A stretch of DNA of 64,000 nt. Origin: Ophioceras dolichostomum. Lineage: Eukaryota > Ascomycota > Sordariomycetes > Magnaporthales > Ophioceraceae. Position 1 is the stretch's first letter. The number at the start of each line of letters is the position of its first letter. Under the pieces are notes generated by a model. The model saw only the letters and a list, made by a program, of their open reading frames with translations, did no database searches and was not told where the DNA came from. Positions 1 through 16,677 of the stretch are shown here, one piece after another. The stretch spans positions 1 through 64,000 of the forward strand of contig PYST01000058.1 in assembly GCA_003049485.1 (NCBI GenBank). Reading direction: 5' to 3'. Both the position numbers and the translations under genes were made by a program.

Positions 1-200
1 CGTCCGATCAAGAAGAAGACAATTGAAGCACCAGCTTTACCTACACCCCCAAGTCTAGTAGACTTATGAACAGCCGAAAGACTAACCTGATGACCTTCAC
101 AGATTGGGAGAACTCCATGGGTTCGTCAGAGAACATGGATAGCCTGGGCGATTTCAGCCTCCAGGCGGGTGGAGATATGGCGGATGGGGATATCAACTGA
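1..200 (+). CDS. 3' end of an unrecognised gene (5' part outside window)
   Basis: A reading frame open from about position 27 to a TGA at 198-200 gives a Ser/Thr/Asn-rich, then acidic C-terminus: ...MTFTDWENSMGSSENMD, then LGDFSLQAGGDMADGDIN. The same frame has a TGA at 24-26, so the last exon probably starts after an intron ending at the AG near 27-28. A different splice, with a donor near 53 and an acceptor at 102, would reach the same C-terminal residues. The composition resembles the disordered tail of a regulatory protein, but no domain is visible and I assign no function. The exon start is uncertain. Confidence 0.45.
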
Positions 201-2533
201 TCCGGGTCTTCCCCCTCGCGACACACACTTCTCTTGTCTGTCTTCTATGGGTGGGCGGCTTTCTTTTGCCCTTGTTTTTACTTCTCTTCTTATTCATCGT
301 TGCCTGAGCTTGGCAACTAACTCCCCATATTCTTTTATTTGACCGATGCCGCCGGGACGTTACTTTGAAAGGGAGAACTCCCCTCTCATTCACCACCCAC
401 TTCGAGTTTTACCTACTCCTATTACATACATTTCTACCAACTGCCTGCCTCCTATCCGATTACGACTTTACGACCGACATGTCTGATAATAGAAGGAGAC
501 TCGGCGCGCCCGGCTTTTTCTTTAAAATTACCCTCCTGGTTGGACTTTCGGAATGTTACGTTTTCTTTTCTCTCAGCCTGCCAGCGTTGGCTCCTTCTGT
601 TTTCTCCTACCCTCTCATGTGTTGGGTCTTTACTGGGTTCAGCTATGATTTTCTTTGACTTTACCCATTTTCTGACGCATTTCTGCATGTGTCAGCTTGA
701 TTTCCGTGGGCTTGCTTTGCGTTAGGGGCCCGGCGACGAGGCAAAAATGAAAGAAAGATGGAGATGGGAAGATCGTCGTCGTGGCTGTTGTTATGCGTTG
801 TTGAGCTAGATTGATCCGGAGAGAGAAGAGGGAGACGATGGGTGGATGGATGATCATACCTACTACCTACCTACCTAGGTATGGACATGAGACGAGACGA
901 AGGAGGGCCGTCACTGGGGGCTGCAGGAGGTTTGATCGTGGTACTACAAAACAAAAGCGGGATAACTGAACCGAACCAGCCAGGATAGGTGGTGTTGGAA
1001 GGACGAATTTCATGAAAGACCCGTACAGAGGCAAGGTTCCTACCGTACTCTGTCTGGTCTGCTTTTACTACCTACGTACCTACGTAGGTACCTAGGTACC
1101 TACATGTCCAGATGCTTATCTATCTTCTGTCATTGCTTTCATGCCGGAGTCGGAATTCTACACTGGACGGACGGGTGGGTGACAACGAGCCTATGAGAAC
1201 GCTCGTTGGAGACAGCGGAGCGCCACTCACCCTTGGTCACCCACCCTTGGTGGTTTTACTGTCTACCTACCTAGGTACTCTGCTTGGAGTTTTGTTGGGT
1301 CCTTTGCCATTTTTCTTTTTGCCTTATCTCCTTGCTTTTTCCTTTGGGCTGGCCGGCGGGTTATTAAGGAGCTACGGAATTTTTATTACTTACCAGACCA
1401 GACTGTCAAGCTCACATACCTAAGTAGCAGTCAAGATAGCAGCAAGCGGTGATACTACTACCTACCTAGTTAGAGACGGGATAGGTGGTTGGCTGCTGCT
1501 GCTGCTGCGTCGGCGGCGGCGGCGGCGGCGGTTTGGTATCTGGTGCTCAGTACTTAAAAGAATTTGATGCCCACAGACAGTTACAGCCTCAAGTGTTTTG
1601 CTGTTGTGAGGGAGGAATCAATAAACAGTGAACTAATACGATGCCATACATACACAGTTGTCTTCTTGTTTGCCAAATGCTATAAGCCACATCTCATAGT
1701 ACTTATTACTATTCCCTAGTACGCTCTTGCGAGCAACTGCGTTTTGTTGACCTAAATAAATACCACTAGTAACAATTTGATCCTTATTGTGTGTCCAGAA
1801 CCTGTCCAGAAACACATGAGAGTAGACGGAGCAAACCTAGACAAAATGAACCGAGAAGAATAGGGGCCATCCCCATTTCCGTGGTACGAGAAGAAGAGAT
1901 GGTAGAAGAGCCGGCATGGTGGCCGAGAGGCGGCAGCACACTGGGTATCATGACAAGAGGAGCCCTCTTTTCAGCCCTCCTTTTCTTCCATAAGAAAAGC
2001 CCATTAAAAATCCTCCCATAGATCATATCCATACAACCATAGCGAGACAACCATTTTTAAGAAAGATCCAATATCGACCGGGGAAATAAATACCGAAGGA
2101 GTCCCAGTAGGGAGAGTATAACGAAAGATAGGGAAAAAAGAGTAAGAGAGTTAAGGAAGTCCTAGTAGTCAAGGACAGGGCCGAGCAGCGTACCCACCTG
2201 CAAAAGGGTTTTCGGAGGATGGAGAGAAAAAATAGAGAAGGAAAAAGGTGTTTCGTGTCTATATAAGCTCCGAAAATAGACGGGATATTTAAAATAAAAC
2301 AGAATGGCAAAAAAGAAAGCAGCGAGTATGAAATGAAAGAGAGAGAGAGAGAGAGAAAGGAAGTTGGAGTGTGTGTGCAATGAAATACTACTACCCACTA
2401 GGCTAGTAGTACTACTAGTAGCCAACAATTTGCTTGCCAGAAAAAAAAGAACAAAAAAAGGAACGCGACCAAACAAAAACGCATGGCGGCTCTTTTCTTC
2501 ATCATCCAGCCCTCCGCCCGGGCTGGGCAACTG
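201..2533. other. Intergenic region with palindromic TAGGTA motifs and triplet repeats
   Basis: No convincing gene; reading frames here are short and low in complexity. It contains clusters of TACCTA/TAGGTA palindromes (about 861-886, 1067-1103, 1263-1277, 1458-1470, 2627-2640), a CTG run followed by a CGG run (about 1494-1531) and a GA tract (about 2339-2357). The left part is the 3' flank of the plus-strand gene at 1-200 and the right part is the 3' flank of the minus-strand gene that follows. Confidence 0.6.
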
Positions 2534-4395
2534 TTATTTCCGCAGGTTCTTCATCTTCTGCTGCTCTAGCCACGTGGGAAGTCCGGCGGCGAGTCGTTGT
2601 CTGTCACGACGGGCGGCTAAATATTAGGTAGATAGGTAGACCGGTCAGTCGCTTGTTGTCACTCTCTCACTCGCTCACTCAAAACTCTGCTCAAATTCCT
2701 GCACCCTTCTCTTTCTCTCCCTCTTTGCTTTACAGTTCCATCTCTTTCTCTTCAACCAGTTTTGATTTGATTTGATTTGATCGCTTGCTCGCTTGTGTAG
2801 GGAAAGGAAAGGACAGGAAGGAGAGAAAGGAAAGGAAGGGAACACTTACCAAGCTCAACAGCCCTAGCCATATCCTCCGGCTCGACGAACCAATACCCCG
2901 CCGAGACGACCCGCTCCGGACTCCGGTCCACCAGTCCCGGGAAAGGGATGTGGCGGTCCCGCGCCTCGCGCACCTTGAGCCACCACGTGGCCTCGCGCCC
3001 GTCCGGGGTGAAGATGAGGTCGCCGGCGTCGGTGAGGCGCGGGATCTCGGCGTTGAGGCGGTAGAAGATCGAGGTGATGCCGCCTTCTGTGCGGGAGGGG
3101 AGGAGGAGCGCGTCTGTTGTTGCCGCTGCGGAGGGGTTGTTTTCTTCTGAGGAGTAGTCGTCGGAAGAAGAGGCAGAGCAAGACGATGAGGTTGAGGATT
3201 CGTCGGACCGCACGAGGGCCGCGAGGCGAGGGCGGTCTGTCTCGAGGGCGGAGGCGATGGCTTTCCATTGCATGTCGCGGTCTACGCGGAGATAGATCAG
3301 GTAGTCGCGGAAGACGTCTGGGTAGCGCTGGTTGTTGCGCTTGTCGTTGCCACCGTTTTCGCGGCTGCTGCTGCTGCTGCCGCTGTTGTTGTTGTTGTTG
3401 GCGGGCTTGGTTATTCGTGAGTGACTAGAGGACGACGATGGCGGCGATGAGGCTGGCGACTTCTGGCGCCTGTGGTGGTGGCTCTTGTTGTGGGTGGCGG
3501 CCTTCCTGCGGATACGGGCGGCCTCGGCGGTGCTGTTGCTGGTGCTGGTGCTGTTGCTGGTGATTGTTGTTGTGGTGGTGACGAGGATGGAGTTGGGTGG
3601 GACGTCGACACCGCCTGGGGCAGCAGTAGCAGCATGATGAGGATGAGGAGGAGGAGGATGATGTAAATGAGGATGAGACTGGACTGGAGACAGGGGCGGC
3701 GTAGTGGGGGCGGTGAAATAGGTCTTCGCCCCTGTGAAGACTGTGAAGCTGTGCGGGAAGACGAAGGCCGGCGGCGAAGCCTCGGAGCGGAGGGAGACGG
3801 GGGAAAGGGGGAGGCGAAGAGGCTGCTTCCTGTCTCCTCCAACCACGGCTAGCCAGTCTGAAGAGGGTGGTATCTCGGGTGTCGTCGCCGCCGCTGTCGA
3901 GACTGAGTTATACGAGCACGAGGTAAAGGAGGACGTGTCTGAGGCATGGCTCCCACGCCTGTCGGGTGAGTTTCTGGTGTGCAAGGTACCGATGGCGAGC
4001 TCTAGCTCACGGAAGCTGGGGAGGATACGCTCGCAGCCTTGGTGATCTTCTGATGTTCGTTGTGTTTGACCCACCTGTCAGAACTAGTGCTAATGCTAAT
4101 ACTCGGGGTGACTTTGGACAAGAAGTCTGTGTGTAGGATGGGTTCGTGTGTCCATGTTTTGGCACTCACTCCTGAGATCGCGGACAGCGGGGAGGGGGTG
4201 GTGACGTGGAGATCGAGGGCGGCAGACACTCTCGCTGGAGAGGGAGATCAGGGTCTGCGCGACTTCATGGAGTTGGTCACCGCCGTGTTCCATCTTCTCG
4301 CCAGCGGGCGCGAAGGGACAGCGGTTGATGCCGCTGGGGATAGGCTGCCCCAGACTCATGGCGGCATGGTGGTCTTGGATCGGGAGGAGTTCCAT
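2534..4395 (-). CDS. Hypothetical protein, low-complexity N-terminal half and compact C-terminal domain
   Basis: I do not recognise the family. Three exons are inferred: 4395-4170, 4049-2850 and 2616-2534, giving about 502 residues. Support: a GTGAGT donor with a CAG acceptor joins ...AVRDLR to KDHQGCERILPSFRELELAI in phase, and a GTAAGT donor at 2849 joins to a TTTAG acceptor at 2617, giving ...MARAVELAARRDRQRLAAG and ending ...QQKMKNLRK. The first half is Ser/Thr/Pro/His-rich with Asn and Ser runs and is probably disordered. Two ordered blocks follow. One starts DVFRDYLIYLRVDRDMQWKA; the other holds GGITSIFYRLNAEIPRLTDA and ATWWLKVREARDRHIPFPG. This gives a WxK- and arginine-rich C-terminal domain. 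The second intron carries a TTTGA repeat (about 2760-2780). The ATG at 4395 is the first in frame. A regulatory or nuclear role is possible but unsupported. Confidence 0.72.
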
Positions 4396-7300
4396 CGTGT
4401 CGAGAGAGCTCTCGACGAAGCTGTCGAGGGAGGAGCAGGGGTCGTCACGCCGGACGCAGGAGCTCTTGCTTGCTCGCTTCGCTCTCCGGGAGGTGAAGTG
4501 TGCAGGCGACGAGAGGGAAGATCAGAGGGACAGAGAGACAAAGAGGAGAGACACCTGGGGAAGGGCGAGGCCAATATATGGACTTCGAGTTTTATGCAGT
4601 GATGCTGACTGAGTGTTGGCCGACGATCAGTGAGAGGGAGGAGTTATGTGAGGCTCTCTCTCGATGTGTGTGGTTCGACCTGTGCCTTTCTTCCCGTGGT
4701 GGAACTGAACTAATGATAAGACCCTTGAAGGGGGGAGGAGATGTTGCAGGGGTGGGCGAACCTGTCTCTAAATATACTCAGACTCGGCTGTGTGGTACAG
4801 ATCCACGCGGATCCTCTTTTTTCTTGCCGATTAGACGTGCTTGCAGATCACAGGCGGACCGAGGAGACCGCGAAGGGAGATAGAGATGATCCCGATAAAT
4901 ATCGATGGCATATAGTTCGCTATCCGCAGGGCGGAGCCCGGTGTAAGTCCAGATTAGGACGGGGCCGGCATGGCTTGCAGTGGTTGCTTGGTTTGGAACA
5001 AGCCACCGGACTCGACCTTTTCTTTTTAATTTTGATCCTTTTTCGCTTTCTCTTTCTGGGCGCTGTGCGTGCCGTCCGTGTTCCATAGTGTCTTTCTCTC
5101 CTATGAGAAAGCAAAGTAGACGGATAGGTAGGACCTGCAGCAGACAGCTGGCTTGGCTGCTGAGGGTGATGTGCTGCGCTAGTGTTGGGTGGCCGGTCAC
5201 TAAGTCCTTGCTTGTTAATCGTTAGTTGGCCGTCACTAGGATCTTCTATCGGCCCATACCCCTGTCCCGCCCTTCTGGCCTCGAAGGAGAGGGATGTGGG
5301 CGGGTGAGGGGGTGTGAGGACTATGATAACGATGAAAGGGCGAGAAAAAAAAGCAAACACAAGGGGCATGTGGCGGCCTGGCTGCCCGTTCCCTCTGTGC
5401 TAGTAGGTTGCTGAGAAATACAGGAAACCGAATTAGCATTCAAGAGGTCACCTAGACGTCAGGCTCTCTCTTGCTATTTTACGAGGGACAGCAAAATCAT
5501 TTAGAGGCCCGTTGCCACTGACGCGGTCACACGACGGCCATGACTTCGCCAAATGTTAAATGTTTTATACTCCGAAAGTTTTGTTGAGCTTTCGACCTGA
5601 TGGAAACGGGCAAAATAAGGGGAAGCAAGTCTTGCTAGGGACGAGTGGGGAGGGAAAACGAAACGCCTGTGGTGCAGAAGAGGCATCCGACTAAAATCCC
5701 ATTGCCAAGTACATGGCCACCCTCCGCCGTTTAATCTGTTCAGGCGTTTCTGCGGCTTCCACCTCCAGGTCACTCAGTTGACTAGATACCTAGTAGATAG
5801 TTTTGACCTTGCTCGCGAGTTTGTCCATGGAGTCTAGTCTAGGCCTGTATGCCTAACTAAAGGGGCACCGGTCTGGCCAGGCTCGCTGGGCTGTGCAACG
5901 CCGGCCGACTTTCCATCGAAACATGAGCAACAATTAGGGTTGAGGTATTAGTGACCTTTCCTCTGCTCCGAGGAGGCCGCGAAATTCGAGTCAGAGAGGC
6001 CAGCAGAGGCAAAAGTTCAGAGGACATCATCACCCATAAAGTCAACCAGTGGCATCGATGCGGTGAAAGAGTCGGAAATAGGAGAAGGGAGAGTTAGAGT
6101 TGAGTGTCGAGTCCTAACGCCGACGGCCGATGAGGGAGGGAGCTAGGAGGATAAAGTGCCGAGGAGAGGCGGGAGCAGCGGGTCGGGGCGGCGGCGGCGG
6201 CAGGCCTTGAGGGAGGAGCAGGGAAGCACGAGAGTACCGAAGACGCGAAAGTTAGAAGAAATCAGGTGAGCGAGAAAGACGGTGGCTGTTTTTGCTGTTT
6301 GATCTTGAATCAACAACCTACATCCAGCGGTCGGTCTAGCCAGATCCTAAACCAGATCCCGCTTCTTCGAGTCGACGGTCGATACGCATGGTACTTTCTA
6401 GTCTGCCATAGTTCGTTATAGTCTGATGGCTTGAAAAGGTACCATCTAGTCTGGTGTAGTTTGGTGGTAGTCTGATAGCGTTTGATGGCTTTTTCTAAAA
6501 AGTACCATCTAGTGTCGTGGTAGACCGAAAGGCACTCGATCTTAGCTGAACTCAATCATGGTCCCGGACGTGGGGAGACTCGAGAGACTCGGGGGGGATG
6601 GGAAAGCCAAAAACAGCACTTCCCCCGTTTCTCGCCCCTGCAAAAAAGTGCTCGCAGGGCTGATACCACTTCTTCGTATTTGAAGAGTGGCCTGTGGCGT
6701 GCTAACTTAGTAGACATGGCCATGAGTGAAACGTTCACAAGCGCCCGCACAGGAAAACTGAGAAGATAGGATGGATGTGAGAGGAGAGAGGGGTGGAGGA
6801 TAGTCTGAAGGGTTGAGCTATCGACTGCAATTGCTTTCTGCCCTCTGTCCGCCCTCTTTCTGGTGGCGTTTCTGTGGTTCACTTTTTCCTAATTGAAGGG
6901 GGAAAGGGGGAGGGAGACAAAGGAAAAAGAGACAGAGAGTCCTCCCTCCCCTCGAAGGGCCCGCTGGATGAGAGGGGTGAAAACCAAGATGCAGTTTGTA
7001 GGTAGGTACCTAGGCAAGCAAATGACAAACCTGCACTGCGCTACTGCAGGTCTCACGACACCGCACTGATCCCATCAGACTTGATTGGACGAGCAACGAG
7101 GACAGATTCTGCTTTGCTGCCGTCTGTCGTCGAAGACATAGATCGAGGCTGCGTGTGCTCGCCTCTTTTGCTTTGCTCTTTTCCACTTTGCCAAGCCGCC
7201 AAACATTGGATGACACCCCCCTTTGCCAACAAGCAGCACAGGGTTTGAAAGGATAAGAAAAAAGGATGGTACACAGACAGCGCTGCTGAGGAATCCTACC

Positions 7301-7420
7301 ACATATGGATGAACTTTAAAGAAAGGCCAGATGGCTTCTTTCCCATCCCCGGGTTCTGGGTTCTTTGACGAAATGCAATGGAGATTTCTGGGAAACATCC
7401 GACGTTGCGGTGATGCGTTA

Positions 7421-7540
7421 CACGCATCTCAAAAAAATCCGGGGAGAGAAAGGTAGTACGCGGGGAGAATGGACGCCTTGCACGCAGCTCAAAAAAATCC
7501 GGGGAGAGAAAGGTAGTACGCGGGGAGAATGGACGCCTTG
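7421..7540. repeat. 60-base tandem duplication
   Basis: Two adjacent 60-base units (7421-7480 and 7481-7540) differ at one base (T at 7427, G at 7487). Each holds a run of seven A residues followed by TCCGGGGAGAGAAAGG. It is a recent direct duplication in non-coding DNA. Confidence 0.95.
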
Positions 7541-8669
7541 GACGGCTCGTGATATTGACGAGGAGGAATTGTATGCATTCTTTGCCTCCGGGATACACAC
7601 ATCCAGAAACCAGGCCACGACAGGAACCCTCAGGCTGGGAGGGATCAAGGATGTGTGATTGTGATTTGTCACAGCCTCAACTGCTGCTGATAGCAAAGGC
7701 ACACACGTACGGACGTATCAGAAGGCCAGAAGCCTGAACTTACAGCTGCTCCCACACGGCTCGGCCTCGACCAAGAATTATTGGCCAGCCACCTATTCCG
7801 TTGTCCGTATTGAAACAATCCAGACAGGGGCTCACTTTGACCGTGAACAGAAAAAACAAAAGTTGGTGAGGGATTTATTGCTCCTTTTTTGCTCAGCCGA
7901 GTCGTCCTGTTCAGCTCGATCGTCGGCCGCATGCAAGAGGGGAAGAGATTGAGGTAGAGATCGGGCGAGAGAGTAGGAGTCTCAGAGGAAACGGCACAAA
8001 TTCGTGCGTTGTTGACGCAGTGATGCTTTTCATGTATGTTCATGTGTGCCAGCTAATTTGAATCCACCTTGCCTAATGCGGCAATCGGTCAAAACCTCAG
8101 CCGTACGCCTCTTCTCCAAAGCAAGGGATGAAGCACCGGATCGTCAGGACTCGAGAGCTTTAGCAATAAACTGGCGGTCAGGCCTCCTCACTCATAGGTT
8201 TCCTTGGTAAGTCTTGCATCTCGAGGACGAGCCTGCCTGGAAGAAACTGGGATAGTCGCGGACTCCCTTCGGAGTTGGACCACACACAACCTCCGGAACC
8301 TGCCGGACCCTTGCCGGACAAAGCAAAGATTAAAGAGAAAGAAAAGAGGTGTGGGACCAAGACTATGGAGCCAGCAATGTGATGCAAAGCTGGTTTGTGA
8401 TGAGAAAGATTGCGCATTTGCGCATAGCCTGTCTGCTCGTCTTGGTGAAAAATACCGAACCCAGACGACGCCACAGGACTCAATACTATCTGAAATTGAA
8501 ATGAACATGAATACCTACATGCAACTGAAAGGGGGTCCAAGAGGTCCAAGAGGGGAGGAGGGGAGGAGAAAGTGCTGATTGAGATGGCATTGGAGAAGGG
8601 ACAGGACAACAAAAGCGGGTGTCGGGTGTCGGCTAGCGGAAAGACGGACAGGTAAGGCTGACGTCAAGT

Positions 8670-8731
8670 ACCTCTCGGGGATCAAAGACCTCTCGGGGAC
8701 CAAGGGCCTTTCGGGGACCAAGAACCTCTCG
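8670..8731. repeat. 18-base minisatellite, three units plus a partial unit
   Basis: Units at 8670-8687, 8688-8705 and 8706-8723, then a partial copy to 8731. The core is ACCTCTCGGGGACCAAGG with a few substitutions. The length is a multiple of three, so it reads as a six-residue repeat on the minus strand. Confidence 0.9.
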
Positions 8732-9144
8732 ATTTATACGCTCTAATTGCGAAAGTGTGTCATCGAGGCCATGCAATTGGTGGAGCCGGCACTGAGAACC
8801 GCAAGCTAAGAAACTTGATAGAGGAGCCGGCGACAGGCTAGGATCGTCAACGGAACGGCAAACGGCTGCTAAGGTGTTCACGCTTCCTGTTATGTTGGAG
8901 AGGATGGGGCGCTAGCTCGCTGAACAGAGCTTGCGCGTACGTGAACTATGAAAGCTAGTTCCTACTTAAAGAACCAGCATAATAAGGGATGGGGGGAGGG
9001 GAACCTGCACAAACAAAGGGCGGCACAAAAAACCACGGCACAAGTACGAAGTAATGTCTCTAATCCCTGATTCGTGCGCTCCCTAGTCTTGCAGTCCCAA
9101 TCTCTCCTCCTTGTTCTCACTTCCACAATCTGGCCGATTCCCAA

Positions 9145-13772
<4,628 letters not shown>

Positions 13773-15475
13773 CTAGAACCGAGGCAATGGCTGGCGACCG
13801 ATGGTGATCTTAAAGCGATCAGCATCGTCGTCCTCATCACTCGAGTCGTCCGCGTCCTTGTCGTCATCTTCTCCACCATAGAACTCCTCCAGGTCCGACG
13901 CGTTGCCGGTGCGGTACAGGTACGGGTTGCGATCGAACTCGTCATCAGAAGGGACCTCGTCATCCGGGTAGTCCGCGGTATAGTAGTTCTCGGCTACAAA
14001 AGAGAACCATCATTGAGCGTTAGTGAGAAAAAGGGGGCCACACAATAACCAGAAGTGGAGAAGCAGAAGGAAGGAGTAGGGGTGCCTATATTACCATTCT
14101 CATCATCCTCATCCTGAAACTCCTCCTCACTCTCGCTCTCCTCGCCATAGAAGAAGTCGACATCTGGGTCACCTTCCAGGACCAAAAGCCCCATCTTATC
14201 GGGAGCGACGTCCGCACCGACGCTATCGGCCGCGACGCGCACGTAAGTTTCGATGACGTAGTCGGCTTCGTTCTCGCTCTCGCTCGCGCCGTCATCCATG
14301 ACGGCATCCTGGGGCGATTTCGCCGCAGCGGAGGCAGACTCCGGGTGTCGCTCAGCATACCGCTTGGCCGGGGCGCGCGGTTTGAATTTGCTGCCAGACG
14401 GCGAGTTCGGAGTGGGCGCTGTTGTCGTCGCGACCGACGACGCCGGCTGCTGTTTCTTCGGCGCGGCGGCGGCCGCATCCTGTTGCTCGATCCTCTCGAG
14501 GTCACGCGCGATGTACTGCAGGGTGTAGTCGTTCATGTCACGGGCGAGCTGATCCATATCGGTGTCCCAACGGTTCATGAACGAATCCGGCAGCTTTGGC
14601 GCGGGGGCAGCAGTGGTCCGAGGGGTGGTGGTCCGAGGAGTGCCGTCTCGTCGTTTGGAGGGAAGCTTCGGGCGGTACGGAAGCGACCCCTCTTGTTTCG
14701 GCTGCTCTCGAGCCACCGGATTGCCGAGCGATGGGACAGGAGAAGGAGATTGTCGGCTCACAGGCTCCGAAGAGGCGGCAGTGGGCTGCAAGGTAGGCCG
14801 GACTTGGGGCGAAGTTGGTGCCGTCCTGGCCAATGATGTCATCTTCCTCCTGCTACGCTCGACGAACAAGGCGGTCTGCGATAATTTAGACACGCGAGAG
14901 CCGCGCACTGAGCCGAGATTCGAGGACGAGCTGTTGCGAGAAAGGTGGAAACGACGCGGCTCCAGAGCTGCCTTCAGGGCCGCAGGAGGAGTTTGGGGAG
15001 TCACCACCACTGGCTCGCCACTAGGAACGGCGCGAGGGGCCGCGGTAGGTCGCGCATTTTCGGCACCGGTACCTCCACCAGCCCGGTTGGATGTAGCGCT
15101 CTGAGCAGGAGCTGAGGTTGAAGCGGCGGCAGTCGGCGGGGTAGCATGGGCGCGTTTGACTGCCTCGAGCGGAAGATTCTCCTCACCAGGCCGCGAAGGT
15201 TGAATTACTGGAGCCTGCGCGAGTGCCCGTTGCTGTTGCTGCTGGGAGGGCTCGGCACCACTCCCACCGAGGGCGAGCTCGGGGTCATGGTGTCGGTACA
15301 GGAACGCGCCGCTGCGGTGGCGCTTGGTGTTTTGCTCGATCCCTTTGGCAACCGTCAGCCAAACACTGAAAACTCGGCGGGCGACAAGGGGAGCTTTTCA
15401 CCGACGTAAGAAAGTGACTGGCCCATCGTCGTTTCGCTTGCGCTTGACGTGGATTATCTGAGGTGGGACCGACAT
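13773..15475 (-). CDS. IWR1: RNA polymerase II nuclear import factor Iwr1
   Basis: Three exons (15475-15406, 15342-14095, 13993-13773) give about 512 residues. The start MSVPPQIIHVKRKR is typical of filamentous-fungal Iwr1. Intron 1 (63 bases) uses a weak GTCGGT donor but has a good CTGAC branch site and restores ...VTFLR|IEQNTKRHRSG. The conserved Iwr1 core follows: DYVIETYVRV, then LLVLEGDPDVDFFYGEE and an acidic run. The second join (GTAATA donor, GTAG acceptor) gives DEDDEN|AENYYTADYPDD and DDEFDRNPYLYR. Family knowledge: Iwr1 binds assembled Pol II in the cytoplasm, supplies the import signal and is recycled by export. The basic segment near the start would be the localisation signal. 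The middle is a long Pro/Ala/Ser-rich linker. Ends at TAG, 13775-13773. Confidence 0.92.
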
Positions 15476-16677
15476 CGTGAAATGCGAAAGGAAGGGAAAG
15501 GGGGAAGAAGGAAGGAGAAGCTAGAGAAAGTTAAACAAAACAGTCGAAGCTCGGAGGGCGAGTGCGCGCGTTGGAAGCGTGCTGGAATTCCTGTCGATAT
15601 TAGTACTAGTAGGTACTGTCAACGTGAGGAATGCTCCTTGTTCGGTGATGCGAAATGCTGGGGAGAGAGCTTAAGCTTTGAAGAATGTCGCTGCTTTTTA
15701 ACGGGGTGCCGCGGCAGAATCTTCACCGCCTCGCAATGGTGACCCACTGAGGTGGAGCCTCGGCTTGGGCAACCGTGGCTCACAATTCCTTCCACGTTAC
15801 CATACGGTACGGTACTACAGAATACACCCAGTTATGACGCCCCGTTCCCAGACTCTGAATTTTCCTCCTCATCTACCGCCTGCTTTTCTTCTCTTTGCTC
15901 CCAGTCCTAGGTATCCTGGGGTTCTCCCCCTAATTTCTACCCCCCGCTGTTGGTCGACATTAGGTTTAATCTGTCGATCCGCGTCGCTGGAGGCCTTGCA
16001 TGTGTGTTCCAGTCGTCTCGGGCTTTTTGCATTCGTCCAGTATCAGACTGCGCATCCAAAATTAGCCTGGCAATTGCATTCATTGGTCTATATACGCGTA
16101 GCCTAGGAAATGATGAGACGGGACCTAGTTTTGGTCAATGCGAAGTCGATAATGTAGACAAAATCATAGATGGACTTCCAGGGGGAGAGCGCGACATAGT
16201 ATTTCCACACATCATCACCAGGAGTCGACGTTTTTTTTTTTTTATTATTATTATTATTCCTGACTGTCATCGTCAGGATTGGTACGATGGGATAGCGAAA
16301 TGGTATCGTTCTTTGTCGATCTTGGTGTGCCCTAGGTATGCTACCAATTACTTGCCTGAAATACCTGGTAATCATATTATTTGTTCCTGACCGTTGTTGC
16401 CCGCCAATCCATAATTGATGCTGAGCCGTCCATCACATCCGCCCGTTTGTTTCCGAATCGAAGAACCCTAAGTTTTCCACCGTCATCAGCCCTCCCCTCC
16501 ATATGGCCCAGAGCGCCACCGATATTACGGTGAACAAAAGTATGCTGGGCCAGAGGACGTGAGCGGTAAAAGAGGATGAGAAAAGAAAGAGTCAACCAAT
16601 CGAGCTCAAAAATCAGGGAAAGGTAAAGAGCAAGGAAAGAGGGAGAACCAAAAGCCACACAACTGGTGATAACAGTC
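15476..16677. other. Intergenic region, upstream of IWR1 and downstream of the CBM48 gene
   Basis: No gene seen. A poly-T stretch followed by ATT repeats lies at about 16231-16258. The first few hundred bases after 15475 would hold the IWR1 promoter and leader. Confidence 0.6.

Larger units (their letters stand above)
4396..9144. other. Long gene-poor region with small tandem repeats
   Basis: About 4.7 kb lie between two minus-strand genes. No frame has the length, codon pattern and splice sites of a real gene. It holds an imperfect repeat pair (about 6420-6464 and 6470-6523), a 60-base tandem duplication (7421-7540), an 18-base minisatellite (8670-8731) and a short minus-strand frame (8633-8881) that could be a relic. 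The part just below 9145 is the 3' flank of the TFC7-like gene. The part just above 4395 is the promoter and leader of the hypothetical gene. Confidence 0.55.

Noticed and set aside
4074..4229. Alternative first exon for the hypothetical gene at 2534-4395, joined at the CTGACAG acceptor (4075)
   Set aside because: That frame has no ATG before an upstream stop; the acceptor at 4050 joins in phase to the exon that starts at the ATG at 4395.
15950..16390. 146-codon plus-strand frame
   Set aside because: It runs through a poly-T/ATT repeat (FFFFIIIII) and shows no coding-like composition.
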